DNA of 52,885 nt, taken from positions 209,470 to 262,354 of the forward strand of contig CANJSF010000001.1 in assembly GCA_947476925.1 (NCBI GenBank), written 5' to 3'. Each line of letters starts with the position of its first letter. The first letter of the stretch is position 1. Origin of the DNA: Rhodospirillaceae bacterium. Lineage in GTDB: Bacteria; Pseudomonadota; Alphaproteobacteria; Rhodospirillales; Rhodospirillaceae. Shown here in pieces: positions 8,101 through 17,122 of the stretch. Under the pieces are notes generated by a model that made no database searches, was not told where the DNA came from, and saw only the letters and a program-made list of their open reading frames with translations. Made by a program: the position numbers and the translations under genes.

Positions 8101-10092
8101 CTATTCCGCGCCCAACGCGACCACGGGATCGAGGTTGGCGGCCTTGCGCGCAGGCAAGTAGCCAAACAGCACGCCGGTACCAAAAGCACACGTAAAGGCC
8201 AAAATGATGGGGCCCGCCGTCAGCAAAATTGGTTTGCCAAAACTGCCAAAGGCCAATGCCGTGGCGACACCCACGGCCACGCCAATCAAACCGCCGATGG
8301 CGCAAACCACCAAGGCCTCGGTATTGAATTGGAGCAGGATGTTGATTTTGCGAGCGCCGGTGGCCATGCGAATGCCGATTTCGCGCGTGCGTTCGGTCAC
8401 GCTCACCAGCATGATATTCATCACTCCGATACCGCCAACCAAAAGGGAAATGGCCGCAATCGAGCCAAGCAAAATGGTCAGCGTATCTTGCGTGCTGGTG
8501 CGGGCTTCGATGATCGAGGCCATATTGCGAATATTGAAATCTTCCACGCCGTGGCGGGCTTTCAGCAATTGCATGACAGACGCCAACGTTGTGTCGATTT
8601 GCTCAAGGTCCTCAACCGCGACCGTGATGGTTCGCGCCGAACGTTGACCGAAGACACGCAAGGCACCCGTGGTGGCCGGCGCAATGACAATGTCATCCAT
8701 GTCTTGGCCAAAGTTGTTCGCCCCACGACTGCTCATAATCCCAATCACTTGGAAAGGAATACTGTTGACGAGGATGTATTGCCCGATGGGCTCGGCGCCG
8801 GGGTCAAAAAGGTTTTTAGCAACTGTCTCACCTATGACGGCGACCGCGGAATAATTGGTCACGTCTTCTTGAGTAAAGAATGCGCCCCGTTGCAGCGACC
8901 AATCGCGGGCAATGGTGTAGCCGGGCGTCGTGGCGTTCATTTGCGATTGCGAGTCTCGATTGCCAAATCGAATCGTCACCTGACCTGGCGATTCAGGCAC
9001 CGCTTCCGAGACATTGGGCAATTGCGAGATCGCATCGGCGTCTTCGAATGTGAGGGGACCTGGCGACCTCACATTGGTGGCGCCTTGGCGAACCACCAGC
9101 AAATTGACCCCCATAGACGATATCCGGGTGAGGACATCTTGCTTCGCCCCATTCCCGATTGCCAACATTGCAACAACCGAAGCGACGCCGATAATAATGC
9201 CAAGCAGCGTGAGAAGTGTGCGCATGACGTTGTTGCGCAGGGCGTTGAAGGCCATCTTCGACGCCTCGACCACGTCTGGCATGGTGATGAGGCGTTGGTT
9301 GACAGCGCGCTCCGCGACGCGTTGGGGCAAGAAAGCTCGGCCCAGGTCGTGCTGGATGCCGGTATCAGACAATATTTGGCCGTCACGAAGTTCAATCACG
9401 CGTTTGGCGAGTTTGGCCACGCTGGCATCGTGCGTAATCAGCAAGATGGTATGACCGCGCGAATTAAGCTCGTGCAGGAGCGCCATCACTTCTTCGCCGC
9501 TTTTGCTATCTAGCGCGCCGGTTGGCTCGTCGGCCAGAATGACCGCGCCGCCGTTCATGAGTGCGCGCGCAACCGAGACGCGCTGCTGTTGACCGCCCGA
9601 TAATTGATTGGGTTTGTGATCGAGCCGCTCTCCCAAACCGAGCGAGCGGAGCAACTCCTCTGCGCGCACAACACGCTTGGCATGATTGAGCCCGGCATAG
9701 ACTGCTGGCACTTCGACGTTCTCAACCGCACTGCACGACGCCAATAGATTATAGTGCTGAAAGATAAATCCGAACGCTTCACGGCGTAACAAGGCCCGCT
9801 GGTCGGCATCCAGTTCCGAGACTTCCTCATCGTTGAAGCGATAGCTGCCCGATGTTGGGCGATCAAGGCAGCCAATGAGGTTCATCAATGTCGATTTGCC
9901 CGACCCCGACGCTCCCATCAAGGCAACGAACTCACCCGGGAAAATATCAAAGCTGATGCCGTGAAGCACTTCGACTGCCAGCGCACCGCGACTGAAGGTT
10001 TTTTTGATGTCGCGCAAAGCAATGATGGGCCTGCGCAGCGCCGGCGAAGAACTGACGATTGAATCGGGATGTAAGTTATCGACGACGTTCAT
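8101..10092 (-). CDS. macB: MacB-type ABC transporter (ATPase fused to permease)
   Basis: A 663-residue inner-membrane transporter that drives export of macrolides, peptides or lipoprotein-like substrates through a periplasmic adaptor and outer-membrane channel. The N-terminal ATPase shows Walker [10 protein letters not shown], signature [10 protein letters not shown] and Walker [13 protein letters not shown]. After about residue 270 come the first transmembrane helix, a large periplasmic domain and three C-terminal helices with the FtsX/MacB motif [17 protein letters not shown] 10092 overlaps the stop of the adaptor gene (ATGA). Substrate is not readable from sequence; the name marks the family, not proven macrolide export. 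Confidence 0.94.
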   Translation of the reverse strand: MNVVDNLHPDSIVSSSPALRRPIIALRDIKKTFSRGALAVEVLHGISFDIFPGEFVALMGASGSGKSTLMNLIGCLDRPTSGSYRFNDEEVSELDADQRALLRREAFGFIFQHYNLLASCSAVENVEVPAVYAGLNHAKRVVRAEELLRSLGLGERLDHKPNQLSGGQQQRVSVARALMNGGAVILADEPTGALDSKSGEEVMALLHELNSRGHTILLITHDASVAKLAKRVIELRDGQILSDTGIQHDLGRAFLPQRVAERAVNQRLITMPDVVEASKMAFNALRNNVMRTLLTLLGIIIGVASVVAMLAIGNGAKQDVLTRISSMGVNLLVVRQGATNVRSPGPLTFEDADAISQLPNVSEAVPESPGQVTIRFGNRDSQSQMNATTPGYTIARDWSLQRGAFFTQEDVTNYSAVAVIGETVAKNLFDPGAEPIGQYILVNSIPFQVIGIMSSRGANNFGQDMDDIVIAPATTGALRVFGQRSARTITVAVEDLEQIDTTLASVMQLLKARHGVEDFNIRNMASIIEARTSTQDTLTILLGSIAAISLLVGGIGVMNIMLVSVTERTREIGIRMATGARKINILLQFNTEALVVCAIGGLIGVAVGVATALAFGSFGKPILLTAGPIILAFTCAFGTGVLFGYLPARKAANLDPVVALGAE

Positions 10093-11384
10093 ATGCGTGG
10101 GCCTCGCCCCATGCCGGCACCCGGCGGCGGGCCGCCTGAGTTGCCTTCTCCACGCGGAAGTTCGATCACGACCTCGTCACCGACGCTCAGGCCGGTTTTG
10201 ATCTCGGCCACCAAACGATTCATCACACCCACTTCGACTTCACGCTCGACGATGGAACTGCCATCCTTCACGTTGACCATGAATTTTCGTGGCGGGCGTT
10301 GGCCCCGCGCTTCGCCGCGTCCATCACCGCCGGGCTTGGTCGTTGTAGGTTGTTGGGCATCGGCGGTTGCTTTTGGCGCACCAGCGCGCGGCCCTGCCGG
10401 CAGTGGTTTTAGCGCTGTCACCGGAACGACAGGCACTTGTTTAGCCTCGGCGATCACAAAAAAGACCTGAGCGGTCATTTGCGTCAGAAGGTCGTGGTCG
10501 GGATTTTCGACGTCAAACAGAGAGTTATAAAGTACGACGTTGTTGACCAATTGCGGCGTGGGGATGATTTGGCGGAGTTTGCCATATCGCTTTCGGTTCA
10601 CTTGCCCCAGCGTGGTGAAATAGGCGCCCATGCCGATCTTAAGTTTCGCGACGTCGGCCTCGGAAACTTGAGCATAGACGGTCATCGTATCTAAATCAGC
10701 AATACGCAAAACCAGGGGCGCAGTTTGGTTGGCGTTAAGGGTCTGACCTTGCTTTGCGATGAGGTCCACAACCACGCCATTCATCGGAGCGTAAATTTTC
10801 GTATAGCCCAGATTGGCGCGCGACACATTGAGAGTCGATGTCGCTTGTTTGATCTGAGCTTCGAGAGCCGCGATTTGCGCGGCGTTGACTTTCTGGGTCG
10901 AAGTCGCAGCGTCGAATGCGTCTTGACTTGTCGCCCGCTCAGCCAACAGCGCCTTTTGCCGACCCAATTGTTGCTGGGCCAAAGTGCGTTCTGCTTTGCG
11001 CTGAGCCAATTGCGCTTGCAGATTCAAAAGCTGCGCTTCGCCCGCATTGACTTGCGCTTGGTAAATCGTCGGGTCGATCTCGGCCAGCAATTTCCCTTGG
11101 GTCACGGCCTCGCCATAGGTCACATGCAACTTTTTCACTTGTCCAGACACTTGCGTGCCGACATCGACGAACTGAAGGGGTTGCAACGCTCCAACGGCCG
11201 TAACCGTATCTTCGACATCGCCGATGGCAACTTTCTGCGTCATCGTTGGTCGTTTGTCACCGCCGCCAGATGAAAAAACGGCCCACGCACCCAACCCCAA
11301 CACCACAAGACCCAGGGCAAGTAAGGCCAGGCGCGGCACGCGGCGGATGAAAGCCAAGAAACGAGTCGCAAGGGCGTGAAACAT
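10089..11384 (-). CDS. macA: MacA-type periplasmic adaptor subunit
   Basis: A 431-residue membrane-fusion protein that joins the MacB ATPase to the outer-membrane channel. It has one N-terminal membrane helix (about residues 17-35), a split lipoyl domain, a long coiled-coil hairpin rich in Ala, Gln, Leu and Arg (about residues 110-190), then beta-barrel and membrane-proximal parts ending in Gly/Pro-rich sequence ([11 protein letters not shown]). The low-complexity insert around residues 340-365 is a species-specific linker. ATG 11384 follows AAGAAA. It is the first gene of the macA-macB-OMF operon; coq9 ends 108 bp upstream on the same strand. Confidence 0.93.
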   Translation of the reverse strand: MFHALATRFLAFIRRVPRLALLALGLVVLGLGAWAVFSSGGGDKRPTMTQKVAIGDVEDTVTAVGALQPLQFVDVGTQVSGQVKKLHVTYGEAVTQGKLLAEIDPTIYQAQVNAGEAQLLNLQAQLAQRKAERTLAQQQLGRQKALLAERATSQDAFDAATSTQKVNAAQIAALEAQIKQATSTLNVSRANLGYTKIYAPMNGVVVDLIAKQGQTLNANQTAPLVLRIADLDTMTVYAQVSEADVAKLKIGMGAYFTTLGQVNRKRYGKLRQIIPTPQLVNNVVLYNSLFDVENPDHDLLTQMTAQVFFVIAEAKQVPVVPVTALKPLPAGPRAGAPKATADAQQPTTTKPGGDGRGEARGQRPPRKFMVNVKDGSSIVEREVEVGVMNRLVAEIKTGLSVGDEVVIELPRGEGNSGGPPPGAGMGRGPRI

Positions 11385-11492
11385 TTTCTTATTCGTGAAT
11401 GAATGAACAGCGAAAACTCAAACTGGGAGAATGCGCCGGATATGAACGAGCGCAACGGCAAAATTGTATCTGGTCGGTAACTAACACCTTAT

Positions 11493-12158
11493 TTACTTGG
11501 GCACCGAAGGCCGCCCTTGCACGATGGTCGTCAAATGCGCTGACACCCGTCGCGCGAGAGGCAATCGCTCCAAGCGTTCCATCACGCGGGCGCGCAGCTT
11601 TGGAATTTGCATCACGTTGTCGATGCGCCGGTCGAGAAATACCCAACTGGCTTCGCAGTCTGCGCTTTTATCATTGAGCCAATACAGCAGCGTTGATCCA
11701 TACACGCCGGCCAGCAGGGCGCGTTTGGTGTAAAAGCTAAAGTCGATCGATTTATCGCCAATTGTTTTCCACATGACGTCGACCGTGCTGTACCAACCTT
11801 GCAGCGCCGAACCGGCCATGGACGGCAGCGGCGCTAAAGCCAGCGCGCGGCGAATAGCATCGCGCTGTGCGGTCCAGCGTTGAAGCCGTAAGCGAACGAT
11901 CAGCGCTATTTTTTCGCGGTGTTTGAGTTTTGAAATATCGTGCGTGGCAAAATCCTCGATCATCAACCGGTCGGACAAGTCGATAAAATGAGCGATGGCG
12001 GCTTTGGCTCCGCCAGGAAATAAAATCTCAGCGTCGGCCTCGGCCAGGCCTGCGTCAGTGGCGCCACGCTTTAGCGCAGCCATACCCCAGCCATCGAACG
12101 TGACATGAGGAAGTGAAGCCAAGACGACGGCGTCTTGTTGGGCGCGTTTGGCGGTCAT
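11493..12158 (-). CDS. coq9: COQ9 family ubiquinone biosynthesis protein
   Basis: A 221-residue all-helical protein of the COQ9 family, known in mitochondria and Alphaproteobacteria. Eukaryotic COQ9 binds lipids and presents ubiquinone intermediates to the hydroxylase COQ7. Recognisable parts are the TetR-like helical N-terminus with GGAKAAIAHF, then HREKIALIVRLRL and TVDVMWKTIGDKSIDFSFYT, and LLAGVYGSTLLYWLND. The ATG at 12158 overlaps the stop of def by four bases, so the two genes are translationally coupled. A good marker for an alphaproteobacterial host. Confidence 0.92.
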   Translation of the reverse strand: MTAKRAQQDAVVLASLPHVTFDGWGMAALKRGATDAGLAEADAEILFPGGAKAAIAHFIDLSDRLMIEDFATHDISKLKHREKIALIVRLRLQRWTAQRDAIRRALALAPLPSMAGSALQGWYSTVDVMWKTIGDKSIDFSFYTKRALLAGVYGSTLLYWLNDKSADCEASWVFLDRRIDNVMQIPKLRARVMERLERLPLARRVSAHLTTIVQGRPSVPK

Positions 12159-12736
12159 GCCACAGTCTCCGCGTTCTCGCGCAGCTCGCCTTCTTCGTCT
12201 AACTCAAGCTTCTCACCGCGCACGGCCGCTTCGGCTTTTAAGGCATCAACATAGGCCAAGCTCGACATGTCGCGCATGCGTAACGGATACAACATGCCAT
12301 CCAGGTGGTCGCATTCATGTTGCACAACACGGGCGTGAAAGTTGTTGGCATCGCGTTCGAAACGATTGCCCTTCAAATCTTGCCAGGCATATCGAATATA
12401 CGAGTAACGCGGCACGCGGCCTGTCAGACCCGGCACAGACAAGCACGCCTCCCATTCCTCGGTGGCGTGATCGGACAACGGCATGATTTCAGGGTTGATC
12501 ATCACCGTCAGGGGAAGTTCCACACCGTTGTTGCGCGCCGCCGGCACGAAGAAAATTACAACGCGCAGTGGCACGTAAATTTGCGGAGCCGCCAGGCCAA
12601 TTCCATTGGCCGCGAGCATGGTTTCCACCATGTCGGAGACCAGCACCGGCAAACTGGGATCGGTAAAATCCTGCACAGCCTCGGCCCGGTGTTTCAGCAC
12701 CTCGGCCCCCATGCGGGCGATTGGTCGCACAGCCAT
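12155..12736 (-). CDS. def: Peptide deformylase
   Basis: Removes the N-formyl group from new proteins at the ribosome exit. The three motifs are present in 193 residues: GIGLAAPQ at 45-52, EACLS at 96-100 and HECDH at 140-144. Metal ligands are C98, H140 and H144, with E141 as catalytic base. The middle motif has Ala where the canonical form has Gly (EGCLS). The C-terminal tail after about residue 175 is charged and Glu-rich. The gene heads a def-coq9 pair that is divergent from rpsU. Confidence 0.92.
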   Translation of the reverse strand: MAVRPIARMGAEVLKHRAEAVQDFTDPSLPVLVSDMVETMLAANGIGLAAPQIYVPLRVVIFFVPAARNNGVELPLTVMINPEIMPLSDHATEEWEACLSVPGLTGRVPRYSYIRYAWQDLKGNRFERDANNFHARVVQHECDHLDGMLYPLRMRDMSSLAYVDALKAEAAVRGEKLELDEEGELRENAETVA

Positions 12737-12871
12737 GACACTAACCTGTTGAAATCTGTGCCGTTTATATAGGGATGGGCGTGGTCAGGCCACCTCAGAA
12801 TTCGCCCTGCTCACATCGCGAGGCTGGCTAAGTGCCTGAAAACAAGAGCTAAATCTAGTCCGATGCAGCCC

Positions 12872-12900
12872 TTCACAACCCCAAACCTGCATGATATAGA
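12872..12900 (+). promoter_or_regulatory. Putative sigma-70-type promoter of rpsU
   Basis: TTCACA at 12872-12877, a 17-bp spacer and TATAGA at 12895-12900 match the -35/-10 consensus at five and four of six positions. Transcription would start near 12907 and leave a leader of about 87 nt before the rpsU ATG. That leader contains a GC-rich self-complementary stretch around 12946-12960 but no recognised ribosomal-protein leader motif. Match by eye only. Confidence 0.45.
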
Positions 12901-12993
12901 ACCCGCCTTCCAACGGACCTGGGGTTGCGACCTTAGACCGTGGCGCCCGACGCCGGGTGCCTGCGATGGAATTTATGTGCACACACTCTGCCG

Positions 12994-13212
12994 ATGGAGA
13001 CGACCCTGGTCCAAGTTATAGTCCGCGACAACAACGTCGACCAAGCCCTCAAGGCGCTGAAAAAGAAGATGCAGCGCGAAGGAATTTTCCGCGAGATGAA
13101 ACTTCGTAAGGCTTATGAAAAGCCCTCGGAGCGTAAAGCGCGTGAGAAGTCCGAAGCTATTCGCCGCGCGCGCAAGCTGGAACGCAAACGCATCGAGCGC
13201 GAAGGCTTCTAG
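12994..13212 (+). CDS. rpsU: 30S ribosomal protein S21
   Basis: A 72-residue basic protein of the small ribosomal subunit. The sequence [20 protein letters not shown] is the unmistakable S21 N-terminus, followed by [12 protein letters not shown] and a basic tail [10 protein letters not shown] choose ATG 12994 (METTLVQ) because family members start at or just before this VQV. No Shine-Dalgarno sequence precedes it; the upstream bases are ACACACTCTGCCG. A GTG at 12940 is in frame but would add 18 residues not typical of S21. Promoter and terminator candidates flank the gene, so it is probably monocistronic. Confidence 0.96.
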   Translation: METTLVQVIVRDNNVDQALKALKKKMQREGIFREMKLRKAYEKPSERKAREKSEAIRRARKLERKRIEREGF

Positions 13213-13241
13213 ACAGCCTCACGACTGATTTAGAGTGTGTC

Positions 13242-13276
13242 AACGGAGCAGCCGCAAGGTTGCTCCGTTTGAGTTT
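13242..13276 (+). terminator. Probable intrinsic terminator of rpsU
   Basis: AACGGAGCA at 13242-13250 pairs perfectly with TGCTCCGTT at 13261-13269 around a 10-nt loop, and is followed by a T-rich run broken by GAG (TGAGTTTG). It begins 30 bp after the rpsU stop. The T-tract is weak, so termination may be incomplete. Confidence 0.65.
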
Positions 13277-13348
13277 GTGGGCTCATTAACCCCCTGGCAA
13301 CCTCCCCTCTCGTATCATCGCTCAAAATAATAAGAGTGGGGTACGCAC

Positions 13349-13825
13349 GTGTCAGCCATCAACATTCGTCCGGCGCGAGCCCACGACTCAGAAGCCATTG
13401 CCCGGGTTGTTAAAGAATCTTGGTTAGCTACTAACCGCCGGTTCCTGCCCGAGGATTCCGCCAAGGCCGTGATGCACGGCGACCGCTTGGCTGAAATTAC
13501 CGCCATGCATTGGCAATCCATTCACGTGGCCGAGCTCGACGGTGCGGTGGTCGGCGCCGTGGGCGCCAACGACCAGGGCCATATGTGGATGTTGTATGTG
13601 TTGCCCGACTGCCAGGGCTTAGGCATTGGCTCGGCGCTTTATTCGGCGGCTATCGACAACATGCGCAAGTCCGGCACCCGCAAAGCCATGCTGGAAGTTT
13701 TGGCGGCCAATGAATCTGCCGTGTCGTTTTATCGCACGCGCGGCTGGGTGCCCGAAGGTCGGCGCACCGAACACATTCCCGGCTTTCGCTTTACGGCCGT
13801 GCGGATGGGCTTGGCGCTGGCTTAG
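13349..13825 (+). CDS. GNAT family N-acetyltransferase
   Basis: A 158-residue single-domain acetyltransferase. The acetyl-CoA binding motif is QGLGIGSAL, preceded by WMLYVLPDC; the C-terminal half has AMLEVLAANESAVSFYRTRGW, the common GNAT strand-6 pattern. The acceptor is unknown. Start is GTG 13349 with GAGTGGGG upstream. Its stop (TAG) shares four bases with the TAA of the convergent TonB_C/TPR gene (sequence TTAG). Confidence 0.87.
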   Translation: MSAINIRPARAHDSEAIARVVKESWLATNRRFLPEDSAKAVMHGDRLAEITAMHWQSIHVAELDGAVVGAVGANDQGHMWMLYVLPDCQGLGIGSALYSAAIDNMRKSGTRKAMLEVLAANESAVSFYRTRGWVPEGRRTEHIPGFRFTAVRMGLALA

Positions 13826-14709
13826 TTCAATGGAATTTCTTTGGGCGGCTGTTGTGGTTGGACCTTGCCGCCCTTAGGCCTGCTGGCATTTGATATCGCG
13901 ACCCGCTCTTGGTAGGTCTCAATGTCAAATACGCGCCCCTTACCATAACCAGATTTTTTCAAGTCGGCGATTCCGTCGCTCATGGCATCCGCGACTTTAT
14001 AATCTGACTCTTTTCGCCAAGCGTCGTAATAATCGACCGCATTATCAAATTGGTTCAAGCCAACGAAAGCCACAATCATCTGTGTATGGAGATTGTCGAC
14101 GACTGCCTTATTGTCCAGGTATTGCGCCAATTGCAGTGACAGTTCAATTAATTCGGCCGCTTGCACGTACTCCTGCTTGTCGATCGCGAGAAGCGCCTCG
14201 AACTGATAATATCTGGCAACTTCCGTCAGGTTAAGTTTCTGCTTTTCATAACGCTCCCGAAGCTTGCCCACATACTTTTCTGCCTCGACCGTGTTGCGCT
14301 CGCGCAATGCCCGCAGCGCAGCCCTAAAGTTATAAACGGTCTCTTCCGTGACAGTTCGCTCGTGGTTGATGGAGAAAATAAAGCGCACGCGATGAGATGG
14401 TGCGTCGGTCGGCACACCGTCGACCAGCCTCGGCGTAAACTTCCACGTCTTGAGAGAATTGATGGCTTCGTTTTCAAAAACACCGACGGGATATGATTTA
14501 TAGACTTTGATGTCTTCGGTCGTACCATCGGCCGTGACTTTGAACTGAAGATAAACCCATCCTTCTTTGTATTGCGGCCCGGCCAACGCATCATATCTTG
14601 GCGCCACGCCCTCAAGCCGGCGCGGTGGGATGTCGACTGCTGCGGCCGAAGAGAGGAAAAGTAACAAGGCACCGACGACTGAAACGGCAGCTTTGAAGTT
14701 TTCCATCAT
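13822..14709 (-). CDS. Periplasmic TonB C-terminal domain protein with helical repeat tail
   Basis: A 295-residue exported protein. Residues 1-24 form a signal peptide or short anchor ending in SSAAAVD. Residues about 37-115 match a TonB C-terminal domain: a YKEGWVYLQFKVTADG strand-turn-strand, then a FENEAINSLKTWKFTP helix-strand. Unlike classical TonB there is no long Pro-rich spacer. Residues about 125-250 form paired helices like TPR units. It may hand energy or contacts to a receptor, or be a stand-alone adaptor. It is divergent from the TPP-riboswitch/receptor operon with 260 bp between. ATG 14709 or 14706 has GAGG upstream. Confidence 0.72.
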   Translation of the reverse strand: MMENFKAAVSVVGALLLFLSSAAAVDIPPRRLEGVAPRYDALAGPQYKEGWVYLQFKVTADGTTEDIKVYKSYPVGVFENEAINSLKTWKFTPRLVDGVPTDAPSHRVRFIFSINHERTVTEETVYNFRAALRALRERNTVEAEKYVGKLRERYEKQKLNLTEVARYYQFEALLAIDKQEYVQAAELIELSLQLAQYLDNKAVVDNLHTQMIVAFVGLNQFDNAVDYYDAWRKESDYKVADAMSDGIADLKKSGYGKGRVFDIETYQERVAISNASRPKGGKVQPQQPPKEIPLN

Positions 14710-14813
14710 AGGCCTCGCGCGGATTGCTAACCTTTAGACATCAACAATCTTAGCAAATATTTTGCGCTTCGGTACAACCCAAAGTTATATCAATCGCTTT
14801 TTTTTGCTTTGCC

Positions 14814-14842
14814 TTGACCCCTGCCCGCCCTGGGCCTAATGC
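14814..14842 (+). promoter_or_regulatory. Putative promoter of the thiamin-receptor operon
   Basis: TTGACC at 14814-14819 is a strong -35 match. Seventeen bases later lies TAATGC (14837-14842), a poor -10. Transcription would start near 14850, just before the leader hairpin and aptamer, which is the right place; the weak -10 keeps the score low. Confidence 0.35.
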
Positions 14843-14853
14843 CATGCACATCA

Positions 14854-14871
14854 AGGCTTCAACTGAAGCCT
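14854..14871 (+). promoter_or_regulatory. Leader hairpin overlapping riboswitch P1
   Basis: AGGCTTC (14854-14860) and GAAGCCT (14865-14871) form a perfect 7-bp stem with loop AACT. The right arm covers four of the five bases (14868-14872) that would form the 5' strand of riboswitch helix P1. The hairpin and P1 therefore cannot both form completely, which suits a switching element. The structure is direct from sequence; the regulatory role is inference. Confidence 0.5.
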
Positions 14872-14967
14872 CGGGGGGTCCCGTGAAGGGGCTGAGATAC
14901 TGCTAGGCCGCGCGCCGCCGCAGTGACCCGTTGAACCTGATCTGGGTCATGCCAGCGTAGGGAGAGC
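14868..14967 (+). promoter_or_regulatory. TPP riboswitch (THI element)
   Basis: The conserved thi-box blocks are all present in order: GGGGG-TCCCGTGAAGGGG, CTGAGA at 14892-14897, a variable GC-rich P3 arm, ACCCGTTGAACCTGATCTGG at 14926-14945, and GCCAGCGTAGGGA at 14951-14963. GCCTC (14868-14872) can pair with GAGAGC (14962-14967) to close P1 with one bulged base. The Shine-Dalgarno AGGGAG (14959-14964) of the receptor gene is inside the aptamer's 3' end, five bases before ATG 14970. Binding of thiamin pyrophosphate should therefore close P1 and block translation directly, without a separate downstream expression platform. Confidence 0.95.
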
Positions 14968-14969
14968 AC

Positions 14970-17120
14970 ATGAACACACACTCTATCCGTTTTCTGCTTT
15001 GCGCACCCGCCTTGCTCGCCACAACGGCCCTGGCGCAACCCCAAAGCATCATCGAGGAAATCATCGTCACGGCGCGCGGCCGCGTTGAGAGCGTGTCGCG
15101 CGTTCCCGATAGCATCGCCGTGTATGGGCGTGCCGATCTGGACAAACATCAGGTCGTGAATTTTGAAGACATCGCGGCCTATACGCCCGGCGTGTTTGTG
15201 ATCAATGACCAAGACCCCGGCACCAACATCATCACCATTCGCGGCGTGTCGACCGACCGGCTGCAACAGGCCTCGGTGGCCTATGTGGTCGACGGCGTGG
15301 CGCTGGCCGACAAAGAGCTCTTCACCCAGCCCTATTACGACCTGGAACGAGTGGAAATTCTCAAAGGCCCGCAAGGCGCGCTGTATGGCAAAAACGCCAT
15401 TGGCGGCGTGTTCAATGTGGTCACGCGTGCGCCGACTGAAAAGTTTGAAGGCAACGCTGAAGCTGAAGTGGGCAATGGCGACAACAAGACCGTGCGTGTG
15501 GCAGTGGGTGGACCGCTCCTGGGAAAGAAGTTGATGTTCCGCGTGGCCGCTCAAGTGCAGGATTGGAATGGCTGGATATACAATTCGTTTCTCAAGAAGA
15601 ATACGGACTACCAAACGACACGGAATTTGCGCGCCAAATTGCGCGGCGAGCCCAGCGATGACTGGACGTGGGACTTAAGCTGGAATGTGAACGCCGAGCA
15701 TGGCGGCGCAGCTTGGGTGTCGTCCAACAACGTGACCGGCAAATTTAAGGGAAAACTCGAGGGCGCTGCGCTCACGAACCCGTTTGGCGATTACGAGGGC
15801 AACGCGCGACGGCACTGGTACGGCGTATCGCTGAAAAACAATGTCAAAATCGCAGACGGCACACTCAGCGCCATCGCGGGTTATGACCACTACGCCAAAC
15901 GCTTTTTCGAAGAACTCGATTTCCGCAACGACAAGCCCATCACCTTCTTTGGCGCGCCGTTCTTCCCCGCTGGTATTCAGCCCATCGCGCAGCCGGTGGA
16001 TTTACGTGCCTGGACAGGCGAAGTGCGCTACACGTCGGCAGACTCCGCGCCCGTGCGCTGGATTGCCGGTGCCTTCGTGCAAGATACATTGCGAAAGCGC
16101 CTTGATGACTTCGGGCCGTTGTTGTTTGGGGCCGAGGCCTCGGCCTTCCGCACGCCGACAAAACAACTCGCGGCATTTGGCCAAATCGCAACGTCACTGA
16201 CCGATCAACTCGACGTCACGATGGCCGCGCGCTACGACAGCGTGAAAACATCTGAGGATATCACGGGCGTTGTGACCAAACGCCGCAGCGATTTTGCGCA
16301 ACGAACCTTCAAGCAACTTCAGCCAAAACTCTCGCTGAGTTACACCGCAAGTCCGCAGGCCATCGTCTATGCCAGCATTAGCCGCGGGTTCAAGCCTGGC
16401 GGCTTCAACCCCCTGCCCGGCCCCACCGATACCTTCACGCGCATCTATAAGGCGGAGACGACGACAGCTTATGAAGTCGGGACAAAAGCATCATCGGCTG
16501 ACGGCCACCTCAGCGCCACGGCGGCAGCGTTTTATACTGTTTATGCGAACTATCAGTACTTCGCGTTCATCAATGGAAACGACACCACCTACTCGGCGCC
16601 GAAAGTCAACGTGAAGGGCTTTGAGTTTTCACTGAATGCCAAGCCGATCTCGTGGCTGACGGTCGACAGCGCGTTAGCTTACACCGACGCAAAAATTGGC
16701 ACCTTCCGCGCGCCCGACCCCGTCACCGGCGTGGGCTTGCGCAACTATACAGGCAAGCAAACACCCAACTCGCCGCGTTATAATTTGGCGACAGGGGCTG
16801 AGGTGAATTGGCCTGTGGGGGGAGGATTGTCCGCATCGTTGCGCAGCGAACTCACGGTGCGCGGTAAAACATTTTTTGAAATTGATAACGCCTTGTATTC
16901 GCCCACAGAGGCCAGCGTAAACCTGCGTGCAGCCCTGAGCACCGATGCCTGGTCTGCCGCCATTTGGGCAAAAAACCTGACCGACAACCGTTGGGCCGTC
17001 TCGGCCTTTGGCCAAGGCCAGATTGCATTGCTGGCTTTTCTGGGGCCCAATGGCCCCTTCGACAGCTTCAACATCAACCGGGGCCGCCAATATGGCGTCA
17101 CGGTGAAAGCGACGTTCTAA
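14970..17120 (+). CDS. TonB-dependent outer-membrane receptor, TPP-regulated
   Basis: A 716-residue receptor with a signal peptide (about 22 residues, ending in TTALAQ). It carries a TonB-box-like segment EEIIVTARGR near residues 30-39, a plug domain (VPDSIAVYG, then FEDIAAYTPGVFV, and VERVEILKGPQGALYGKNAIGGVFNVVT in overlapping pieces) and a 22-strand type barrel ending in a terminal Phe (VTVKATF), as outer-membrane barrels do. The family imports scarce ligands using TonB energy. The TPP riboswitch in its leader and tenA two bases after its stop make thiamin or a thiamin precursor or breakdown product the best ligand guess. Sequence alone would only say TonB-dependent receptor. Confidence 0.93.
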   Translation: MNTHSIRFLLCAPALLATTALAQPQSIIEEIIVTARGRVESVSRVPDSIAVYGRADLDKHQVVNFEDIAAYTPGVFVINDQDPGTNIITIRGVSTDRLQQASVAYVVDGVALADKELFTQPYYDLERVEILKGPQGALYGKNAIGGVFNVVTRAPTEKFEGNAEAEVGNGDNKTVRVAVGGPLLGKKLMFRVAAQVQDWNGWIYNSFLKKNTDYQTTRNLRAKLRGEPSDDWTWDLSWNVNAEHGGAAWVSSNNVTGKFKGKLEGAALTNPFGDYEGNARRHWYGVSLKNNVKIADGTLSAIAGYDHYAKRFFEELDFRNDKPITFFGAPFFPAGIQPIAQPVDLRAWTGEVRYTSADSAPVRWIAGAFVQDTLRKRLDDFGPLLFGAEASAFRTPTKQLAAFGQIATSLTDQLDVTMAARYDSVKTSEDITGVVTKRRSDFAQRTFKQLQPKLSLSYTASPQAIVYASISRGFKPGGFNPLPGPTDTFTRIYKAETTTAYEVGTKASSADGHLSATAAAFYTVYANYQYFAFINGNDTTYSAPKVNVKGFEFSLNAKPISWLTVDSALAYTDAKIGTFRAPDPVTGVGLRNYTGKQTPNSPRYNLATGAEVNWPVGGGLSASLRSELTVRGKTFFEIDNALYSPTEASVNLRAALSTDAWSAAIWAKNLTDNRWAVSAFGQGQIALLAFLGPNGPFDSFNINRGRQYGVTVKATF

Positions 17121-17122
17121 CC

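Noticed and set aside
7924-9513. A 529-codon open frame on the plus strand opposite the efflux genes
   Set aside because: It is antisense to the well-supported outer-membrane factor and MacB genes, has no domain pattern, and is rich in His, Gln, Arg and Asn as expected of a mirror frame.
11240-11677. Several short frames on both strands between macA and coq9
   Set aside because: They cross the starts and ends of well-supported genes and lack ribosome sites or protein patterns.
14859-15614. Minus-strand frame running over the TPP riboswitch and receptor start
   Set aside because: It is antisense to a riboswitch and signal peptide that are both clear; no start site or protein pattern supports it.
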